Shown one piece after another: positions 1 to 8,731 of a stretch of 64,000 nt of DNA; position 1 is the stretch's first letter; every line of letters begins with the position of its first letter. This DNA comes from Cypionkella sinensis. Its GTDB lineage: Bacteria > Pseudomonadota > Alphaproteobacteria > Rhodobacterales > Rhodobacteraceae. The position numbers and the translations under genes were made by a program. The stretch is from contig NZ_JBHRTO010000001.1 of NCBI RefSeq assembly GCF_042646385.1, forward strand, positions 1,736,001-1,800,000, in the 5' to 3' direction. The notes under the pieces are model-generated. The model was not told the origin of the DNA and did no database searches. It was given only the letters and a program-made list of their open reading frames with translations.

Positions 1-731
1 CCGTCCACCGTCAGGACGGAACCTGTGACATAAGACGCCGCATCAGAGGCCAGAAAAGCCACCGCCAACGCGATTTCGCGGGGCTCGGCCAAACGCCCCA
101 TTGGAATGCCCGCCAACCATGTACTGAACCATTCCGGCTTGGAGCGGCCCAGCAGCGTCAGCTCGGTTGCCGTGTAACCCGGGGCAACTGCATTCACCCG
201 CACGCGGCCCGACCATTCTACTGCCAGCGATTTGGTCAGCAGATTCACCCCAGCCTTGGCGGCATTATAGGCCGCTTGCGGCTGCGGATGCACCGTCACC
301 TCACCGCAGATCGAGCTTATGTTGACCACGCTGCCGCGCCCTGCTGCCACCATGTGCCGCCCAAAGGCGCGGCAGGTGTGAAACACGCCGTGCAGATTGA
401 CGTCAATCACCCGTCGCCAGTCGGCAAGGTCGACCTCTAACGACGGCGCATTCATCACGATACCTGCATTGTTGACAAGGATCACCGCTGGGCCATGCTG
501 GGCCGCAAGATCGGCTGCGGCCATTTCGCAGGCGGCAGCATCGGTCACGTCGAATGGCAGCGCGAGCCCGTCTATCTCGGCGGCGAGCGATGCCGCCGCA
601 TCACCATTGCGGTCGGCAACAACAACCCGCGCGCCCGCTTCGGCCAACACGGTGCAAATTGCGCGGCCAATGCCTGCTGCCCCTCCCGTCACCACGGCCA
701 ACCGGCCGGTCAGATCAAATTCGCGGATCAA
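1..731 (-). CDS. SDR-family oxidoreductase (partial, 3' end beyond window)
   Basis: This is an NAD(P)-dependent short-chain dehydrogenase, probably oxidising or reducing a polyol or ketose in the pathway of the upstream operon. Reading leftwards from 731, the protein shows the TGxxxGIG dinucleotide motif (TGGAAGIG) about 20 residues in, the NNAG motif near residue 85, the active-site YNAAK motif, and the C-terminal Rossmann end (FLASDAASYVTGSVLTVDGG type). The gene runs off the left edge with only the last few residues missing. No ATG fits. A TTG at 731 overlaps the TGA of the kinase gene (TTGA), suggesting translational coupling. It is the last gene of a nine-gene minus-strand operon. The family is certain; the substrate is unknown. 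Confidence 0.85.
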   Translation of the reverse strand, partial: MIREFDLTGRLAVVTGGAAGIGRAICTVLAEAGARVVVADRNGDAAASLAAEIDGLALPFDVTDAAACEMAAADLAAQHGPAVILVNNAGIVMNAPSLEVDLADWRRVIDVNLHGVFHTCRAFGRHMVAAGRGSVVNISSICGEVTVHPQPQAAYNAAKAGVNLLTKSLAVEWSGRVRVNAVAPGYTATELTLLGRSKPEWFSTWLAGIPMGRLAEPREIALAVAFLASDAASYVTGSVLTVD

Positions 732-2218
732 GCCAGGGCACCTTTCAGCGCGGGATAAAGCGCTTTGTATTTGTGGTATATTTCCTCATACATCGCCGCC
801 TCGCGCGGGCGCGGCTCTATGCTGGTGCCGACGCGCACCAGGGCGGCGATACCTTCGTCAATGCTAGAAAACCGCCCAGCCCCATGCGCCGCCAGCACCG
901 CAGACCCGGTCGAGGGCGCATCAGCCGAGGCAGGAATACGCACCGGCAATCCCGCCGTATCGGCATGAATCTGCATCCAAAGCGTCGAAGCCGTAGCCCC
1001 GCCGCCCACGGTGATCTCGGTCGAGGCATAACCACCATCCCGAAACGCATCCAGAATGGTGCGCGTGCCAAATCCTATGCCTTCCATGATGGCGCGGAAG
1101 ATATGTTGCGGCTCATGCGCCAAGGTCAGCCCGACAATCGCCCCTCGGCTGAGTGGATCGGTATAGGGCGTGCGGTTGCCTTGGAAGTGGTCCTGCACGA
1201 TCAGCCCTTCACAACCGGGCTCTAGTGCCTCGGCCAAACGGTTCATTTCGGCAAGATCCAGAGTGCCCCCCGTCATCCGCCGCAGCCAGTTGATGATTGA
1301 CCCTGTCGAGGTCTGCCCGCCTTCGACAATCCATCGCCCCGGATAGACGATGTCCGGGTAAGCGCCCCACACCCCAGGGGCATAAAGCGGCGCCTCGGTG
1401 ACGCCAAACAGCAAATGCGACGATCCTGTGATCAGGGCTAACTGTCCCGGCTGCGCCACGCCAAGCCCAATCATCCCGATCAGCGCATCGGCCCCGCCTT
1501 GCACGACTTTGACGCTTTGTTTCAGGCCTAATGCATGGGCGGCATGTGGTGTCAAAGTCCCCACGACTTCGCCCGGCGGCACCACGCGATCGGGCCACTT
1601 TTCAACCAGCGCCTCCAACCCTAGCTTGGCCAGAATGCCGCGCGCCCATCCGCCATTGCGGCTGGAATAGTGCCAGCGCAGGCCCGCGTTATCCAACGAT
1701 GCGCAGCGCTCTCCCGTCAGACGAAGCGTCAGAAAATCCTGATACTCGCAAATCGTGTGTGCCGCATCGAAAGTGGCCGGCTCGTGGCGCTTCAGCCACA
1801 ACGCCTTGGGGATCATCCATTCTGCCGACACCGGGCCTTGCCCCGCGCCATTGATGGCCAACACAGCATCGCCCGTCGCCAATACGGCATCAGCCTCGGC
1901 ATTCGCGCGCACATCCATCCACATCAGTGCCGGCCTCAGCGCGCGCCCCTGCGCGTCAAGTGCCACAACGGTGCAGCAGGTTGTGGCAAAGCACATCGCC
2001 TCGATCTGGCCCGCATCAATTCCAGCCTCGGCAATGGCGCCTGCGGTGGCTTTGACAAGCGCCTGCCACCAATCCTCGGGGTTCTGCTCTGCCCGTGCGC
2101 CGGGGGAAAAACGGGTTTCGTAGGGCACCGCCTTTTGTCCAAGGCACCTCCCATTCAGATCATAAATCCGCGCCCGCAGGCTTTCGGTGCCGCCGTCCGC
2201 GGTCAAGTAGTAAGCCAT
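728..2218 (-). CDS. FGGY-family carbohydrate kinase (xylulokinase-like)
   Basis: This 496-residue cytosolic kinase belongs to the FGGY family and would phosphorylate a sugar or polyol with ATP. The N-terminal phosphate-binding motif is present (LTADGGTESLRARIYD, residues 5-20), as is the C-terminal ATP-domain motif ITVGGGATASTLWMQ near residue 405. Length is normal for the family. The start ATG at 2218 has a strong GGAGG site 5-6 nt upstream. The gene sits between the AhpD-like gene and the SDR gene in the operon. The ABC importer and SorC regulator upstream suggest a pentose, tetritol or deoxysugar substrate. It resembles xylulokinases generally, but nothing in the sequence fixes the substrate. 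Confidence 0.85.
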   Translation of the reverse strand: MAYYLTADGGTESLRARIYDLNGRCLGQKAVPYETRFSPGARAEQNPEDWWQALVKATAGAIAEAGIDAGQIEAMCFATTCCTVVALDAQGRALRPALMWMDVRANAEADAVLATGDAVLAINGAGQGPVSAEWMIPKALWLKRHEPATFDAAHTICEYQDFLTLRLTGERCASLDNAGLRWHYSSRNGGWARGILAKLGLEALVEKWPDRVVPPGEVVGTLTPHAAHALGLKQSVKVVQGGADALIGMIGLGVAQPGQLALITGSSHLLFGVTEAPLYAPGVWGAYPDIVYPGRWIVEGGQTSTGSIINWLRRMTGGTLDLAEMNRLAEALEPGCEGLIVQDHFQGNRTPYTDPLSRGAIVGLTLAHEPQHIFRAIMEGIGFGTRTILDAFRDGGYASTEITVGGGATASTLWMQIHADTAGLPVRIPASADAPSTGSAVLAAHGAGRFSSIDEGIAALVRVGTSIEPRPREAAMYEEIYHKYKALYPALKGALA

Positions 2219-2245
2219 GGTATCCTCCCCGATACACCGCCCCTT

Positions 2246-2581
2246 TCAGGCGAAGTTGCGCCACGCATCAAGCGCCTTTGCGCCATACATCACGGCAGGG
2301 CCGCCCCCCATTTCCACTGCGACTTCCAGTGCCTCAACCAGCGCCGCCTCATCGGCACCGTGCCGACGCGCGGCGTCCAGATGATAAAGGATGCAATCCT
2401 CGCAGCCTTTGGCAACAGCAATGGCAACGGCCAACAATTCCTTTTGCGCAGCCGAAAATTGCCCCGCTGTTGTTGCCACCTTGCTGATCCCCGCAAAGGA
2501 CTGCATCAAACTTGGGGCAGCCTTTGCCAACCCACTCAGCCGGGTTTTTGCGGCGGCAAGGTTTGCTTTTGCGTCAGTCAT
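2246..2581 (-). CDS. AhpD-like / carboxymuconolactone decarboxylase-family protein
   Basis: This 111-residue all-alpha protein is of the CMD/AhpD family. It carries the redox CxxC plus histidine signature (GCEDCILYHLDAARRHG, residues about 59-75) typical of AhpD-like disulfide reductases. In mycobacteria, AhpD takes electrons from the lipoyl group of an E2 acyltransferase. Here the gene overlaps the 3' end of a lipoyl-bearing E2 gene by 8 nt, so a redox partnership with that E2 is a reasonable inference. It could alternatively be a decarboxylase-like enzyme of the sugar pathway. The CxxC argues for the redox role. Confidence 0.75.
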   Translation of the reverse strand: MTDAKANLAAAKTRLSGLAKAAPSLMQSFAGISKVATTAGQFSAAQKELLAVAIAVAKGCEDCILYHLDAARRHGADEAALVEALEVAVEMGGGPAVMYGAKALDAWRNFA

Positions 2582-4100
2582 TGCTGGCTCCTTTCAGGAT
2601 CAACTCCACTACATCACGCGGCGCATCCCATTGCGGCATATGCCCTGTAGGCAAAAAATGCACAGCGACACGGGGAGGAAGATTCAGGGCATCGCTCGCA
2701 GTAACAATACGATCCTCGGTGCCAAACAGCGCCCTGATTGGAAGGCTTTCGGCCAAAGCCTGCAACGCGCGGAGTATATCGATCCGCTGACGACCATCGT
2801 CTGAAGCCAACCCCGCCGCTAGCGCTTTCAACCGGCCGCGCGCCATTTGCCCAGCCATATGCGACATCGCCGCTTCTGACAGCGCGCCACCTTTCGGACC
2901 AAGCAGTCGCAAGAGATGAGAGACCTCGCCCGCCGTGGCTGCCCCTGCCATGCCATGCACAAATTCCGCACCAATACGTGGCCCGCATCCCGCCGGAGTC
3001 AGCAGCACAAGCCCCGAGACCCTTGCGCCCAACCGCGCAGCAAGTGCCACCGCTACCGCAGCGCCAAGCGAATGGCCAACCAGCACCACCTGCCCCGACA
3101 ATTGTGCGGCAAATGCAGCAGCCGCTTCGGTCAGCGTCGCCAAATCGCTGGCTTCAGCTTCTGTTTCTCCATGGCCCGGCATGTCAAATACAGCGGTGCG
3201 ATGCCCTGCACGGCGCAAGGCCGAGGCTGTCGCCGCCCAAGCGGTACGGTCCCCCGCAAAACCATGGATCAGCAGATATGTGCGCGCGCCCGAGCCTTCG
3301 ACTTCGTAGGCGATACGGCCAACAGGCGTTTGCAGCCAACCCGCACCGGCCCCCGTTTCACCCGCCCGCTCTATATCAGCGCGCTCAATACGGCCGCGAC
3401 GCCCTGTCCCCGTCAGGCCTTGCAATGCTATTCCCTTTTGCCGCGCCATGCGGCGGGCCAAAGGCGTGGCGCGCAAGCGCCCATCACTTGCGACGGGCAC
3501 CGATTGAACCGGCGTGTCCGCAGAGGGTGTATCCGGCACAGCGGCATCTAAACCGCTCGTAGCCTCAACCTCGCCTTCCACTTCGGCAATCGGTTGGCCC
3601 ACGGCAACGCGTGCGCCGGGTTGCGCAAGGATGCGCAGAAGGCGCCCCGCAGACAGTGCCGGAACTTCCGCCGCCGTCTTGTCGGTCTCTATCTCTAGAA
3701 TGGCATCACCACGGGCGTAAGCAGCGCCCTCGGCCACAAGCCATTGGCCGATAACCCCCTCTTCCATCGTCTCACCGAGACGTGGCATGGTCAGGATCGC
3801 GAAGGAAGCTTCGGCGTTGGGAGAGTTATCAGGTGCAGTCGAATCCGCCCAATCTGTCGGATTCGCCACTGTCACCCGCGCAATTGGCGCGCCAACCGGG
3901 ATGCGATCTCCGGGGCCAACCATAACCTCATTCAGCATACCATCGCCCAGTGCCGGATATTCCACCACGGTCTTGTCGGTTTCCAGCTCCAGAATCGCAT
4001 CGCCGCGCTTGAAGCCAACACCAAGGGCGACCAGCCATCCCAGGATGGTGCCTTCGTCCATCGTCTCGCCCAACCGCGGCATGGTCAGCACAAGCTGCAT
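2574..4100 (-). CDS. Acetoin dehydrogenase-type E2: two lipoyl domains + alpha/beta hydrolase
   Basis: This 508-residue protein contains two N-terminal lipoyl domains (residues about 1-77 and 103-178) with lipoylation lysines in ETDKTVVEY and ETDKTAAEV. A peripheral-subunit-binding domain follows (about 210-245, ATPLARRMARQKGI). The C-terminal half is an alpha/beta hydrolase with nucleophile motif GHSLG, acid in FGTEDR and His in GHMPQWD. The HxxxDG acyltransferase domain of pyruvate-type E2 is absent, which is the architecture of AcoC, the acetoin dehydrogenase E2. The complex should cleave an acyloin with CoA into an acyl-CoA and an aldehyde. The start ATG overlaps the TGA of the E1beta gene (TGATG), so the two are translationally coupled. 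Two lipoyl domains are more than usual for AcoC. Confidence 0.85.
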   Translation of the reverse strand: MQLVLTMPRLGETMDEGTILGWLVALGVGFKRGDAILELETDKTVVEYPALGDGMLNEVMVGPGDRIPVGAPIARVTVANPTDWADSTAPDNSPNAEASFAILTMPRLGETMEEGVIGQWLVAEGAAYARGDAILEIETDKTAAEVPALSAGRLLRILAQPGARVAVGQPIAEVEGEVEATSGLDAAVPDTPSADTPVQSVPVASDGRLRATPLARRMARQKGIALQGLTGTGRRGRIERADIERAGETGAGAGWLQTPVGRIAYEVEGSGARTYLLIHGFAGDRTAWAATASALRRAGHRTAVFDMPGHGETEAEASDLATLTEAAAAFAAQLSGQVVLVGHSLGAAVAVALAARLGARVSGLVLLTPAGCGPRIGAEFVHGMAGAATAGEVSHLLRLLGPKGGALSEAAMSHMAGQMARGRLKALAAGLASDDGRQRIDILRALQALAESLPIRALFGTEDRIVTASDALNLPPRVAVHFLPTGHMPQWDAPRDVVELILKGASND

Positions 4101-5095
4101 CACACCGCCTCCCGCGAGGCCAGAAGTTTCATCGCGGATTCGAAGATTAGCTGCGTGCCGGGAACCGATCCGGTTTCCAAGGCTGTGGAAACCGAAATCG
4201 GAATATCTTCCCCTGCGACGCGGATGACCGGGTCTTCAAGGAAATCAAAACACTCTTCGGATATCCGCGCGGCAAGCTCAGCAGCAACCCCCGCCGTCAT
4301 GACGCCTTCGGAAACCACCATGGCGCGTCCGGTCTTTTCCACCTCGACCCGGATCGTGTCAAAGTCGAGCGGGCTGAGGGTGCGCAGGTCGATCACCGTC
4401 GCCTCGATGCCATCGCCCGCAAGCTTCTTCGCGGCCTCGATTGCGTAGTGCACTTGGCGTGAATAGGTGACGATCACCAGATCGCGGCCCTGACGGCGGA
4501 TAGCGGCCTTGCCCCATTCTGGCACGGGTGCGTCCAGATCAACCGTTTCCTTCATCGTATACAAGGCTTTATGCTCGATGAACACGACCGGATCCGGCTT
4601 GGTCAGCGCTTGGCGCAACAGATGATAGGCGTCAGCCACCGTCGCGGGCATCGCAAGACGCAGGCCAGGCGTGTGCATCACGTAGGCTTCAAGACTTTGG
4701 CTGTGCTGCGCACCTGCCGAGCGGCCCGTACCGCCCTGCGTGCGCAAGACCATCGGCACGCCGATCTGACCGCCGAACATGTAACGGATTTTGGCGGCTT
4801 GGTTGGCAAGCTGATCCATCGTCATGCCGATAAAGTCGACATACATCAGTTCTGCCACCGGACGCAGCCCTGCCATCGCGGCACCCACGGCAGCCCCAAC
4901 GATCGCGGGTTCCGAGATTGGCGTGTCGATCACGCGTTCGGGACCAAACTCTTTGATCAGATCCTTGGTCACGGCATAGGCGCCACCATAGCGGCCCACC
5001 TCCTCGCCCAGGATGATCACATCGGGGTTCTCTGTCATCGAATCCGCCAAGGCTTTGCGCAAAGCGTCGCGGTAGGTCAGTTCTTGAAGTGCCAT
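4100..5095 (-). CDS. Thiamine-dependent dehydrogenase E1 beta subunit (acetoin/pyruvate type)
   Basis: This 331-residue protein is the beta subunit of an alpha2beta2 thiamine-diphosphate E1. It shows the beta-subunit N-terminal ILGEEVGRYGG motif, the region DTPISEPAIVG that contacts the cofactor, and the C-terminal transketolase domain ending with VIDLRTLSPLD and RVAGEDIP. ATG 5095 has an AGGGGA site 6 nt upstream; a longer upstream reading overlaps E1alpha and is unlikely. It lies between E1alpha (10-nt gap) and the E2 gene (1-nt overlap). With its neighbours it probably oxidatively cleaves an alpha-hydroxyketone. Pyruvate dehydrogenase is less likely, given the E2 architecture. Confidence 0.88.
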   Translation of the reverse strand: MALQELTYRDALRKALADSMTENPDVIILGEEVGRYGGAYAVTKDLIKEFGPERVIDTPISEPAIVGAAVGAAMAGLRPVAELMYVDFIGMTMDQLANQAAKIRYMFGGQIGVPMVLRTQGGTGRSAGAQHSQSLEAYVMHTPGLRLAMPATVADAYHLLRQALTKPDPVVFIEHKALYTMKETVDLDAPVPEWGKAAIRRQGRDLVIVTYSRQVHYAIEAAKKLAGDGIEATVIDLRTLSPLDFDTIRVEVEKTGRAMVVSEGVMTAGVAAELAARISEECFDFLEDPVIRVAGEDIPISVSTALETGSVPGTQLIFESAMKLLASREAV

Positions 5096-5105
5096 GATTT
5101 TCCCC

Positions 5106-6155
5106 TTAGCCGCGTGCCAAAATGCGCTCGATCCTGGCGCGAACCGGCTCCGGTTCGGGCTCGCCGGGGGCATAGACGTCGCGGAACATTGACGACAGCG
5201 GCGGCTCGTGCTGCGCAACTGTGAAATCTATCGTCGCATCCATCTCCGCAGCCACCTCAGCATCCAACGAGTCCAAGGCGCTTTCCTGCATCATGTTGCG
5301 TTCGATCAAGGCCGCGCGCGCAAAGGCCACGGGGTCTTTCGCGCGCCCCGTTTCTTCCTCGACCGGATCACGATAAGGGGATTTGTCCTTACGAGCATGG
5401 CCGTAAAAACGGTAGCAATCGACGACCAGAAACGCAGGCTTGCCATCGCGCACGCCATCAACCAGCCGACGCCCAGCCTCGGCCACAGCCTCGACATCCA
5501 GGCCATCAACGGTTTCCGCAGCCAGCCCGAACGCTTGCGCACGTTCATGCAGCCGAGGGTTGGCGGTGGCCTGATCAATGCGTGTGCCCATGCCGTATTG
5601 ATTGTTGATGCAGACAAACAAGCACGGCAGGGCCCACAAAGCCGCCATGTTCATGCTTTCATACAAAATGCCCTGACCTGTCGCGCCATCGCCAAAGAAA
5701 GCCGCACTGATCGCGCCGGTTTTATGATGCCGCGCCGCAAGGCCTGCGCCGACAACGGCCGGAATACCGCCCCCCACAATCGCATTGGCACCAAGATGCC
5801 CCAACCCCATATCGGCAATATGCATCGAACCACCCTTGCCGTGGCAATAACCGGCCTCTTTGCCACCAATCTCGGCCATCATCCGGGCAGGGTCAGCGCC
5901 GCGTGCCAGAAAGATGCCATGCCCGCGGTGGTGGGTGGTGAATTTGTCGCCGTCGCGCATCGCCGCACAGACGCCTGCCGCCGCACTTTCCTCGCCAATC
6001 GACAGGTGCAGCATCGACCCCGCCGACTGCCCGCGCACGAACAATTCGCCCACACGTTCTTCAAAGGTCCTGATGCGGCGCATCATGCGGTAAAGCTGCG
6101 GCAGGTCGGTGTTAGAGCCTGCGTCAGCCCGGTGAACAGCCTTTGGCTGGTTCAT
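5106..6155 (-). CDS. Thiamine-dependent dehydrogenase E1 alpha subunit (acetoin/pyruvate type)
   Basis: This 349-residue protein carries the thiamine-diphosphate motif starting GDGATGQG (about residue 170) and ending in INNQ about 28 residues later. It also has the conserved THHRGHG and YCHGKGGSMH segments of E1alpha, the latter matching the acetoin/PDH alpha phosphorylation-loop region. The ATG at 6155 has a GGAGA ribosome site. It is the first enzyme gene after the ABC transporter genes (15-nt gap from the permease). No E3 (lipoamide dehydrogenase) is encoded in this window, so the complex must borrow one. Confidence 0.88.
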   Translation of the reverse strand: MNQPKAVHRADAGSNTDLPQLYRMMRRIRTFEERVGELFVRGQSAGSMLHLSIGEESAAAGVCAAMRDGDKFTTHHRGHGIFLARGADPARMMAEIGGKEAGYCHGKGGSMHIADMGLGHLGANAIVGGGIPAVVGAGLAARHHKTGAISAAFFGDGATGQGILYESMNMAALWALPCLFVCINNQYGMGTRIDQATANPRLHERAQAFGLAAETVDGLDVEAVAEAGRRLVDGVRDGKPAFLVVDCYRFYGHARKDKSPYRDPVEEETGRAKDPVAFARAALIERNMMQESALDSLDAEVAAEMDATIDFTVAQHEPPLSSMFRDVYAPGEPEPEPVRARIERILARG

Positions 6156-6170
6156 CTCAGTCTCCGATCG

Positions 6171-7166
6171 TTACAGAAGGTTCAGTTTGGTGCTGCGCGA
6201 CACCACAGCCACCGCCACAAGGATGATCACACCCTTCACGATCGACTGAATGTAGGTGTCCATGCCCATCAGATTGAGGCCGTTGTTGATGACCCCGATG
6301 AACAGCGCGCCGAAGAATGTGCCAAGGACGGTCGCCGTGCCAGGGCGCAGCATCGTCATACCGATGAAAACCGTAGCCAAGCCGTCCAGCAAGTAACGCT
6401 CACCGGCGTTGGGTTGGCCCGACCCCAGCCGTGCAGACAACAGCGTGCCTGCCACCACCGCAAACAGGGCGCAGACAATCAGCGCCGCAGCCTTGTAACG
6501 GCGCACCTTGACGCCCGACAACTCTGCCGCCTTCTGGTTGCCACCCACAGCGTAGATGTAGCGACCGAAAATCGTCCGCTCCATCACGAACCAGGCCAAT
6601 GCCACGGCTGCAATCATGAAATAGGCCAGCACCGGCACGCCCATGATCCGCCCCTGCCCCAGCCAGAGAAAACTGTCGGGTAAGCCACCGTAGATGGCCC
6701 GCCCACCTGTGAGCAAAAAGTTCACGCCAAACAGGATAGAGCCAGTTGCCAGCGTGGCGATCAGCGACGGGATGCCCACCAGTGTCACCAGCCCTGCATT
6801 CAACGCACCCACCAGAAATCCCGCGACAAGGCCTACGATCAATGCCACCGGCAGCGACCACCCTGCCACCAGCATCAGCGGAACCAGCACGCCCGCCAGA
6901 CCGACCGTAAAGCCAACCGATAGATCCATCTCTTTGGCGGCAAAGCCAAAGGTCAGTCCTGCGCCCACAATGGTCAGCATGGATATCTGCTGTGCGATGT
7001 TCAACAGGTTCTGCGGCGTCAGAAACTTGTCCACCGTCACGGTGAACACCACAAACATCAGCACCAAAACAACGAGCGTGCTGTAGCGCTGCACGTAGTC
7101 CTTTGGGATGATGCCGAAAACTGTATCGCGGCGGTCGGCGCTGGCCGAATGTGTCAGATCACTCAT
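6171..7166 (-). CDS. ABC transporter permease, ribose/xylose type (RbsC family)
   Basis: This inner-membrane permease of 331 residues has about eight to ten hydrophobic segments. The family hallmark appears as MDLSVGFTVGLAGVL, where E. coli RbsC-type proteins have the 'DLSVG' loop that meets the ATPase, and there is a LNLMGMDTYIQSIVKGVIIL segment at the end. Its start overlaps the stop of the ATPase gene by 4 nt. It imports the sugar or polyol bound by the periplasmic protein encoded two genes upstream. Confidence 0.9.
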   Translation of the reverse strand: MSDLTHSASADRRDTVFGIIPKDYVQRYSTLVVLVLMFVVFTVTVDKFLTPQNLLNIAQQISMLTIVGAGLTFGFAAKEMDLSVGFTVGLAGVLVPLMLVAGWSLPVALIVGLVAGFLVGALNAGLVTLVGIPSLIATLATGSILFGVNFLLTGGRAIYGGLPDSFLWLGQGRIMGVPVLAYFMIAAVALAWFVMERTIFGRYIYAVGGNQKAAELSGVKVRRYKAAALIVCALFAVVAGTLLSARLGSGQPNAGERYLLDGLATVFIGMTMLRPGTATVLGTFFGALFIGVINNGLNLMGMDTYIQSIVKGVIILVAVAVVSRSTKLNLL

Positions 7167-8668
7167 GCTGCGGCTCCTGAAATTGCAGTGATAAAGGCGC
7201 TTTCCGAAAAGCCGCTTTGCGGAATTTCAGGCCCTGGTCGCTGATGGGTAAAGGGAATGACGCGGTGCGCTATGGCTTCGATTTCCAGAAGGTCGGACGA
7301 GGCGATTATGATCCCAACACCCGATGCCGCCAGTCGCCGCATTTCGGCGTAGATTTCGGCCTTCGCACCTATGTCGACACCTTCGGTGGGCTCGATAAAG
7401 ATCATCACGCGGTAGCGCCCCTCAGCGCCGTATAGCCATTTGCCGATCGAGATTTTCTGCTTGTTGCCGCCCGACAGTGTTTTCAAAAGCTGACCCGACC
7501 CATGCGCCTTCACGTTCAACAGGCCCATTACACGCTGCGCTTCGGTTTCCTCACGCCGGATCGACAGCACGCCTGCGCCAAATGTGCCATGCTGCGGATG
7601 GACCATGGCCAGATTCTCACGCAGGTTCCATTCTCCGACCAAGGCGTATTCCATTCGGTGATCTGGCACCAACGCAATGCCTGCCGCCTGCATCTGCGCG
7701 ACAGAGCCAAGCTTCAACGGCTTGCCCGCCACGACGAGACTTCCGCATTGCACCCCAGCTGGATTGTGCAGAGATCGTGCAAAGCCGGTGTGGCCCGCTC
7801 CCGTCAGTCCAATCAGCCCAACAATCTCTCCGGCGTGCAGGTGAAAGTTTGGCACCTTGACGGAGCCGACTTGCCAATCACGCAGGTTCAGCACCACCTC
7901 GCCTTGAATTTTTGCTGCGGTCGTTCCGTGCAGATTGGCCCCACCCGAGCGGCGCAGCATCATGTCGACCAGATCATGCTCTGACAACTCGGACGCAGGC
8001 GCGGTGCGAACATGCTTGCCATCGCGCAACACTGAGATGCGGTCCGACAGAGCTTTGATTTCAGAAAGGAAATGGCTGATCAAGACAACGCCAACGCCCT
8101 GTTGGGGCAAGCTGCGGATGATGCCCCACAACTGTTCCTTTTCCCGCGCAGGAAGGGTGGCGGTCGGCTCGTCAAGGATGACAAGTCGCGCCGCGCCGCG
8201 CAAGGCACGCACAATCTCGATCACTTTGCGGTCTGCCATGGGCAAATCTCCGACGGGTCGGCGCAGGTCAATCTGAACCTGCGGAAACCAACGGCTGAGC
8301 AATGCCTGCGCCTGCGCGTTCAAGCTTCCAGCGCGGATCACTACTCCCATCCGGCGCGGCTCGGCCCCCAGAAGGATATTCTCGGCACCGCTCAGACCCT
8401 GCACAAGGCTGCCTTCTTGGCTGACATGGGCAATACCCTGCAGCAACGCATCGTGCGGTGATGACAGACGCACCGCCCGCCCATCAATCTGAACGGTTCC
8501 CGAAGTGGGCAGCAAGCTGCCACCCAGGACATTGACCAACGTCGATTTGCCAGCCCCGTTCTCGCCAATCAGTCCATGCACTTCATCAGTGCAAAAAGTT
8601 GCGTTCACCCCGTCCAGCGCGCGCGTGCCGGGGAATTGCATCGTGATATCGGAAAGCACGATTTCCAT
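7163..8668 (-). CDS. ABC transporter ATP-binding protein, ribose type, duplicated ATPase domains (RbsA family)
   Basis: This 501-residue protein has two fused nucleotide-binding domains. The first has an intact Walker A (GENGAGKST, about residue 35) and Walker B (LVILDEPTA). The second has a degenerate Walker A (GLTGAGHTG) but a clear signature (LSGGNKQKISIGKWL) and an unusual Walker B (MIFIEPTEG, Glu in place of the usual Asp). Degeneracy of one site is normal for RbsA-type sugar importers. It is transcribed between the binding protein and the permease genes and energises uptake. Confidence 0.9.
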   Translation of the reverse strand: MEIVLSDITMQFPGTRALDGVNATFCTDEVHGLIGENGAGKSTLVNVLGGSLLPTSGTVQIDGRAVRLSSPHDALLQGIAHVSQEGSLVQGLSGAENILLGAEPRRMGVVIRAGSLNAQAQALLSRWFPQVQIDLRRPVGDLPMADRKVIEIVRALRGAARLVILDEPTATLPAREKEQLWGIIRSLPQQGVGVVLISHFLSEIKALSDRISVLRDGKHVRTAPASELSEHDLVDMMLRRSGGANLHGTTAAKIQGEVVLNLRDWQVGSVKVPNFHLHAGEIVGLIGLTGAGHTGFARSLHNPAGVQCGSLVVAGKPLKLGSVAQMQAAGIALVPDHRMEYALVGEWNLRENLAMVHPQHGTFGAGVLSIRREETEAQRVMGLLNVKAHGSGQLLKTLSGGNKQKISIGKWLYGAEGRYRVMIFIEPTEGVDIGAKAEIYAEMRRLAASGVGIIIASSDLLEIEAIAHRVIPFTHQRPGPEIPQSGFSESAFITAISGAAA

Positions 8669-8731
8669 ACGCCATCCCTCCCCTGCAAAAAGGTTGCCTT
8701 GGGGCAGACAAAAGCCGCCCCAAAGATCAAA

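Noticed and set aside
2574..4100. Pyruvate dehydrogenase E2
   Set aside because: The acyltransferase domain with HxxxDG is absent; the C-terminal half is an alpha/beta hydrolase as in acetoin dehydrogenase E2.
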